Positions 14,054-17,314 of a stretch of DNA of 17,314 nucleotides are shown in pieces (position 1 is the stretch's first letter; each line of letters starts with the position of its first letter). The stretch spans positions 1 to 17,314 of the forward strand of contig JAGDBT010000089.1 in assembly GCA_017958895.1 (NCBI GenBank), in the 5' to 3' direction. The notes beneath the pieces are model-generated. The model worked only from the letters and a program-made list of their open reading frames with translations. It had not been told where the DNA came from and ran no database searches. The stretch is from Alphaproteobacteria bacterium. Lineage in GTDB: Bacteria > Pseudomonadota > Alphaproteobacteria > RF32 > CAG-239. The position numbers and the translations under genes are program-made.

Positions 14054-14893
14054 CTATTTTTGTAAGGTAGGGCAATAATAAGTTGAACGTCCGGCTTGCG
14101 TTATTTTGTGGATTCCCTTGGTTTTGCTTATATCACAAACGCAGTTCGGGCAAGGTTTTCCGGTTTTGTTATAAACACAATGCTTTTCCTGAAAATGTCC
14201 GATATCGCCGTCAGGCCGATGATAGTCATGAATGGTAGAGCCTCCGGCTTTTATGGCTTCGGCTAAAACTTCCCTGGTGAATTTTATAATGGATTCGGCT
14301 TCTTCTTTATTAACCGAGGTGCACAAACGTTGCGGGAGGATTCGTGACTTATATAATATCTCGGAAGCGTAGATGTTGCCGATTCCGCAAATAATATCTT
14401 GCATTAACAAGGCATTTTTAATCGGTACGCGGCGCTTTGCAAATTTTTGCAAAAGATAATCAGCCGTCAGTTTGTTATCCCATGGATCAAGCCCGGTATT
14501 TTTGAAACAAGGGTGATTCGCAAGTTTGGCGGATTCGCATAAATCTATCAGCCCGAAACGTCGAACATCATTATAAATCAGCACCGCTTTTGAGGTTTTT
14601 ATAATCACATGATCATGTTTATCAAGGGACTCGGGCATCACCGGCTTTATATCAATTTTACCGCTCATTCCGAAATGCCAGATAACGGAATAACCGTTTT
14701 CAAGTTCCAGAATCATGTATTTGGCAATTCGTTTTAAGTTGATAATTTTAGCGCCGACGATTCGCAAAGCAAAATCGTTTGGAATTTTTACCCGTAATTG
14801 CGGTTGTCTGACAATCACATCGGTGATTTTTGCACCTTTGACGGCCTGACTTACGGCATTTCTTATGGTTTCGACTTCAGGTAATTCCGGCAT
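14054..14893 (-). CDS. mutM: Formamidopyrimidine-DNA glycosylase (Fpg/MutM)
   Basis: 279 residues, normal length. It begins MPELPEVETIRNAV: the proline after Met is the Schiff-base nucleophile and the adjacent Glu is catalytic. K58 (RIAKYMIL) is the conserved beta-hairpin lysine. WHFGMSGKI follows, then the helix-two-turn-helix DIICGIGNIYASEILYKSRI. The enzyme removes 8-oxoguanine and other oxidised purines and cuts the backbone. The C-terminal zinc finger has CPNC and the DNA-contacting arginine in GRSTYYC, but the last cysteine is absent: the end reads CPTLQK where the family has C-x-x-C-Q. Another cysteine (CPNCVC) is close by. A strong AAGGAGG precedes the ATG. Confidence 0.95.
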   Translation of the reverse strand: MPELPEVETIRNAVSQAVKGAKITDVIVRQPQLRVKIPNDFALRIVGAKIINLKRIAKYMILELENGYSVIWHFGMSGKIDIKPVMPESLDKHDHVIIKTSKAVLIYNDVRRFGLIDLCESAKLANHPCFKNTGLDPWDNKLTADYLLQKFAKRRVPIKNALLMQDIICGIGNIYASEILYKSRILPQRLCTSVNKEEAESIIKFTREVLAEAIKAGGSTIHDYHRPDGDIGHFQEKHCVYNKTGKPCPNCVCDISKTKGIHKITQAGRSTYYCPTLQK

Positions 14894-14912
14894 TTAATTC
14901 CTCCTTTGAAGC

Positions 14913-14941
14913 ATAATATAATTTATTGCGGGGTTTGCAAA
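14913..14941 (-). promoter_or_regulatory. Promoter of mutM, overlapping the divergent J-protein promoter
   Basis: Minus strand -35 TTTGCA (14941-14936), 17-base spacer, -10 TATTAT (14918-14913). The -35 is half of the palindrome TTTGCAAA at 14934-14941, shared with the opposite promoter. Confidence 0.5.
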
Positions 14942-14962
14942 CTTCTTGCCATTATTTATAAA
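14934..14962 (+). promoter_or_regulatory. Promoter of the J-domain gene
   Basis: Plus strand -35 TTTGCA (14934-14939), 17-base spacer, -10 TATAAA (14957-14962). It uses the same palindromic TTTGCAAA as the mutM promoter, so both polymerases would compete for one site. Confidence 0.5.
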
Positions 14963-14998
14963 CAGGGTTAAACTGAAAAAGTTTATGAAGAAAAAGAG

Positions 14999-15580
14999 AT
15001 GATTAAGCGAACCAAAAAATATTACGCACCGCAGAACGACAATATAGAACATAAATGCGATTTTCCGGGGTGCGAGGATAAAGGCGAATACAGAGCTCCT
15101 AAAGACAGAAGCCTGAAAGATTATTATTGGTTTTGTCTTAAACATGTTCAGGAATATAATGCCAAGTGGAATTATTACGACGGAGAAATTCCCGAAGAGG
15201 AGAATCGCCAAAAACGTCGGTTCTACAAAACTTTTAAATCAAAAGTTCGTTATCAGTTCGGTTATGATTTATGGGAAGAGGCTGAAATCTTTTCTGACGG
15301 TTATGAAAGTGATTTTGATGACAGTGCTCAATATTCGCGTGATGGAATTTATTTTACGGTTGAAGAGCGCAAACATATAAAAACGCTGGAAATGAATGTC
15401 AAAGAAATGAATCCGGATACATTAAAAAAACAATATAAGAAACTGGCAAAAAAATATCATCCGGATATCAATAAAGAAGATGCCGATGCCGAGGAAAAAT
15501 TCAAAAAGATATCCGAGGCCTATCAAAGCCTTAAAGATAAGTTTGAGCGAATCCCCAATTACGACTTATTTAAGAACTGA
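14999..15580 (+). CDS. J-domain (DnaJ-like) co-chaperone of alphaproteobacterial type
   Basis: 193 residues, cytosolic. The N-terminal part has HKCDFPGCEDKGEYRAPK and YYWFCLKHVQEYNAKWNYY; C20, C25, C46 and H49 form a possible zinc site. A charged middle follows (65-130). The C-terminal J domain spans about 138-182 with KKQYKKLAKKYHPDINKED; the HPD at 154-156 is intact, so it should stimulate an Hsp70 (DnaK) ATPase. The J domain at the C-terminus, with no G/F or CxxCxGxG repeats, separates it from true DnaJ. The family is typical of alphaproteobacteria. The ATG at 14999 lacks a strong Shine-Dalgarno (AAGAG only), and a five-codon ORF starting at 14985 ends on an ATGA that overlaps this start. 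Confidence 0.85.
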   Translation: MIKRTKKYYAPQNDNIEHKCDFPGCEDKGEYRAPKDRSLKDYYWFCLKHVQEYNAKWNYYDGEIPEEENRQKRRFYKTFKSKVRYQFGYDLWEEAEIFSDGYESDFDDSAQYSRDGIYFTVEERKHIKTLEMNVKEMNPDTLKKQYKKLAKKYHPDINKEDADAEEKFKKISEAYQSLKDKFERIPNYDLFKN

Positions 15581-15619
15581 ATAGACCTTACTTCTTTCTG
15601 CGTTACATATTGAAAAATC

Positions 15620-15649
15620 TTGACAAAATACCCGTTTCCGAGGTATAAT
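15620..15649 (+). promoter_or_regulatory. Consensus-type promoter of the 390-aa gene
   Basis: -35 TTGACA (15620-15625) and -10 TATAAT (15644-15649), both perfect matches to the sigma-70 consensus, separated by 18 bases. Transcription would start near 15656. It is the best promoter match noted in the window. Confidence 0.75.
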
Positions 15650-15728
15650 AACCACGTTCAATAAGTATTTTGGATAACATTAATAACTACTTCACTTTGT
15701 AAGCAGGGTTATGTTAAAGAAAGGAAAA

Positions 15729-15755
15729 ATGCAAATAGTCGGCGAAGAACAGTAA
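15729..15755 (+). CDS. Possible eight-codon leader peptide
   Basis: ATG at 15729 follows AAAGGAAAA and encodes MQIVGEEQ before a TAA. Its first three residues match those of the 390-aa protein (MQIFDRAG). It sits immediately upstream of the alternative stems, the arrangement expected if translation of a short ORF influences leader folding. No run of one regulatory codon is present, so a classic amino-acid attenuator is not indicated. It could also be chance. Confidence 0.25.
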   Translation: MQIVGEEQ

Positions 15756-15890
15756 CCGGTGTAATCAGTTAAAAAACTCAGTACTGATTTTAACTTTGCG
15801 GCACTTCTTTTTTTAATACCGAGAGACAGAGTGGAGATTCAAAGCATCCGTTTGCGAGGCCTGAAAGGGAGTAAGTAAACGGAAAATCGT

Positions 15891-17063
15891 ATGCAGATCT
15901 TTGATAGAGCTGGTTTTGAGTACACATTGGTAAGTTTGGCAGATTACGCTCGAAAGATACAACTTGAGAGTTATGTGACATTCGAACAAGACGGTACACC
16001 GGTGGTGATCCGTAACGGAAAGCCTGCCAAATCTACCTTCTTCACCGATGGAAACGGCAAATGGGCATCATTAATAAATTCTTCTAAGCCTGAAAAGGTT
16101 GAGAAGGCATTGAAGAAGCCTGAAAATCCGGCAATCGTTCTGAAGGACGGCAAGCTAGTGTGCCAGTGGGTACCCATGATAGGCATCAAATGGCACGACG
16201 ACCGGGGACGTATCTTTTTCCTCATTTCTAAGTGGGATGTACAGGAACTAGAGGCTGATGGTCTGGGATATATCACCGCCGAGTCTGATGGGACTTATGA
16301 GAATATCCGTTACATTGCCAATGACGGTACCAAGGAAGTTGAAGTTCCCAACGTGCTTTACAACGAGCGCAATAAGGCTTTCAAAGTCGGTGTAAATGTC
16401 AAGGCAATGGCTTATTCCGAGATGCGTAAGCGTTGCAGTGCAGGTATTTTCCGTAAAAATGCCGGGCGGCCTGTTTATGCCAGAAAGTCAGAAACGGGCG
16501 AATTGATTATGGCTCATACCTTCGGTGCCTACGAGGCTGCCGAGGTTGCCAAGGGAAACGGTGCCTGGTTGGTTGACTATGTCGAGGGCGGTAATGGCGG
16601 TTGGGAAGTTTCCGGTAAGGAGTTTCTTGCACGTTATGAGTTCGCATATGTCGCAGAAGACGGTCGCGCCGTCTTTATGCCTACATCGGCGAAATCTGTA
16701 TGGGTACATTTGCTGGGAAACTACATTTTCTGCATTCCGCAGTGGGGTGACAGTATGGTAGCTATGACCAATCCCCAAATAAATGTTACCAATCCTGACG
16801 ATGTGTACGCTTGTTCATATATCGAGTTCTATGGAACCGAAAATGTGAATGGTGCTTACGAATTAGTCAAGGTACTTTATCTTGGGGCGCCCGAGCCTGT
16901 TATACTGGAGTTCCAGAAGACACTGGAGGGTTATGTGAATCACACTTTCGGAATCCCAAAAAGTGCGATTTCTGCTTCCAATCTCTCCGCTTTCCTTAAG
17001 GAAACAATGGGAGTTCCGGCAGAGCTTGAGGTGTTGCAGAGCAAGGTCAAAAAAGCAATTTAG
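15891..17063 (+). CDS. 390-residue protein of unknown function
   Basis: I do not recognise this protein. It has no signal peptide or membrane segment, so it is probably cytosolic or structural. It is rich in Gly, Val, Tyr and Trp and looks mostly beta-stranded (GLGYITAESDGTYENIRYIA, then VPNVLYNERN). Residues 194-250 (PVYARKSETGELIMAHTFGA, then KGNGAWLVDYV, GGWEVSGKEFLARYE) loosely resemble small 'GDYLV...F...YE' modules. A C-terminal helical part (from about 355) has SASNLSAFLKETMGV and ends in KSKVKKAI-like basic residues. Codon use differs from its neighbours: more G/C-ending codons and more AAG for lysine, suggesting recent transfer. ATG 15891 is the first start after an in-frame TAA. The ribosome site is weak (GGA) with GGGAG held in a hairpin upstream. 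A bidirectional terminator closes the gene. It stands alone between the J-protein and an aminotransferase. Confidence 0.75.
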   Translation: MQIFDRAGFEYTLVSLADYARKIQLESYVTFEQDGTPVVIRNGKPAKSTFFTDGNGKWASLINSSKPEKVEKALKKPENPAIVLKDGKLVCQWVPMIGIKWHDDRGRIFFLISKWDVQELEADGLGYITAESDGTYENIRYIANDGTKEVEVPNVLYNERNKAFKVGVNVKAMAYSEMRKRCSAGIFRKNAGRPVYARKSETGELIMAHTFGAYEAAEVAKGNGAWLVDYVEGGNGGWEVSGKEFLARYEFAYVAEDGRAVFMPTSAKSVWVHLLGNYIFCIPQWGDSMVAMTNPQINVTNPDDVYACSYIEFYGTENVNGAYELVKVLYLGAPEPVILEFQKTLEGYVNHTFGIPKSAISASNLSAFLKETMGVPAELEVLQSKVKKAI

Positions 17064-17075
17064 TATTTGCATGCT

Positions 17076-17117
17076 AAAAAAAGAGACGTTTCCTTTACGG
17101 GAAACGCCTCTTTTTTG
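17076..17117. terminator. Bidirectional terminator after the 390-aa gene
   Basis: CGTTTCC pairs with GGAAACG across a six-base loop, extended by GAG/CTC (one mismatch) and an A-run paired with a T-run. The T-run follows the hairpin on both strands. It serves the 390-aa gene and the convergent aminotransferase gene. Confidence 0.88.
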
Positions 17118-17133
17118 TTAAGCAAAGCTGAAT

Positions 17134-17314
17134 TTAGGCGGCTTTATTCATTTTGGTTGCCGCAAATTCATTCATCTTTTCAATGATGTAATTTAACTGT
17201 TCATCAGTCAAATACGGAGTCATCGGAATGCTGCAAACAGTCTTGGAAAGTTTTTCACAAACCGGCAAAGAACGAGTGTTCCATTTAGCATAAGCGGTTT
17301 GAGTGTTTACCGGA
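17134..17314 (-). CDS. DegT/DnrJ/EryC1/StrS-type aminotransferase, C-terminal end; partial
   Basis: The minus frame entering at the window edge encodes 59 residues ending at a TAA (17136-17134). LPVCEKLSKTVCSIPMTPYL followed by TDEQLNYIIEKMNEFAA is the typical end of PLP-dependent DegT-family sugar aminotransferases, where 'LP...E...VLSLP-x-x-P-x-LTDEQ' precedes a final helix. These enzymes make amino sugars for surface polysaccharides or nucleotide-sugar pathways. The catalytic lysine lies outside the window, so the subfamily cannot be set. Confidence 0.8.
   Translation of the reverse strand, partial: PVNTQTAYAKWNTRSLPVCEKLSKTVCSIPMTPYLTDEQLNYIIEKMNEFAATKMNKAA

Larger units (their letters stand above)
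15581..15890 (+). promoter_or_regulatory. 310-bp non-coding leader region with structured RNA elements
   Basis: After a strong promoter (15620-15649) the predicted transcript runs about 235 bases before the next ATG. Elements seen: TAACAT/ATGTTA (15675-15680, 15711-15716); a tiny ORF (15729-15755) with an AGGA site; two mutually exclusive stems, AATCAGT/ACTGATT (15763-15769, 15783-15789) and AGTTAAAA/TTTTAACT (15767-15774, 15788-15795); a run of seven T at 15808-15814; and an 8-bp stem CCGTTTGC/GTAAACGG (15848-15855, 15875-15882) holding an inner CCT-GAAA-GGG hairpin, eight bases before the ATG. It does not match a riboswitch or known RNA class that I recognise. Confidence 0.5.

Noticed and set aside
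15808..15814. Intrinsic terminator in the leader of the 390-aa gene
   Set aside because: The T-run is 12 bases past the nearest stem, so it does not fit a standard terminator; kept only as part of the leader description.
15891..17063. Target protein of a diversity-generating retroelement
   Set aside because: No reverse transcriptase, template repeat or C-type lectin-like variable region was seen in the window.

Overview
The window looks like a chromosomal segment of a low-GC alphaproteobacterium, most likely an uncultured, host-associated (gut-type) lineage. This is inferred from gene order and protein families, not from a marker search. The evidence is the order mutM - small periplasmic protein - rpsT - dnaA - dnaN - recF, a DUF4167 gene preceded by what looks like the end of prmC, an alphaproteobacterial-type J-domain protein with a CxxxxC...CxxH N-terminus, and several prepilins with the GRSMIEMLGVLAI N-terminus that I associate with uncultured gut alphaproteobacteria.

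Layout. (1) 1-1380, plus strand: a possible prmC tail, a DUF4167 protein and a HAD-family hydrolase, closed by a two-way terminator. (2) 1454-2527, minus strand: the ribosomal operon rpsF-rpsR-rplI, with a good promoter and a structured leader. (3) 2773-8378, plus strand: a small putative lipoprotein, the ComM/YifB AAA+ ATPase, a large secreted cysteine-rich protein ending in a degenerate trypsin-like domain, then two tandem prepilin-like genes. (4) 8429-9061, minus strand: a third prepilin with its own strong promoter and a CtrA-box-like site upstream. (5) 9169-12977, minus strand: the replication cluster dnaA-dnaN-recF, with recF split by a one-base shift in a seven-A run. (6) 13314-14893, minus strand: rpsT, a small exported protein and mutM, the last with an atypical zinc finger. 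(7) 14999-15580, plus strand: a J-domain protein divergent from mutM. (8) 15581-17063, plus strand: a consensus-type promoter, a long structured leader with a tiny upstream ORF, and a 390-residue protein I do not recognise, with codon use unlike its neighbours. (9) 17134-17314, minus strand: the C-terminal end of a DegT-type aminotransferase running off the window.

Most of the window is housekeeping. The parts worth attention are the exported block (comM neighbour, cysteine-rich pseudoprotease, three prepilins), which may form one cell-surface apparatus, and the isolated 390-aa gene with its complex leader. No tRNA, rRNA, CRISPR array, transposase or integrase was seen.
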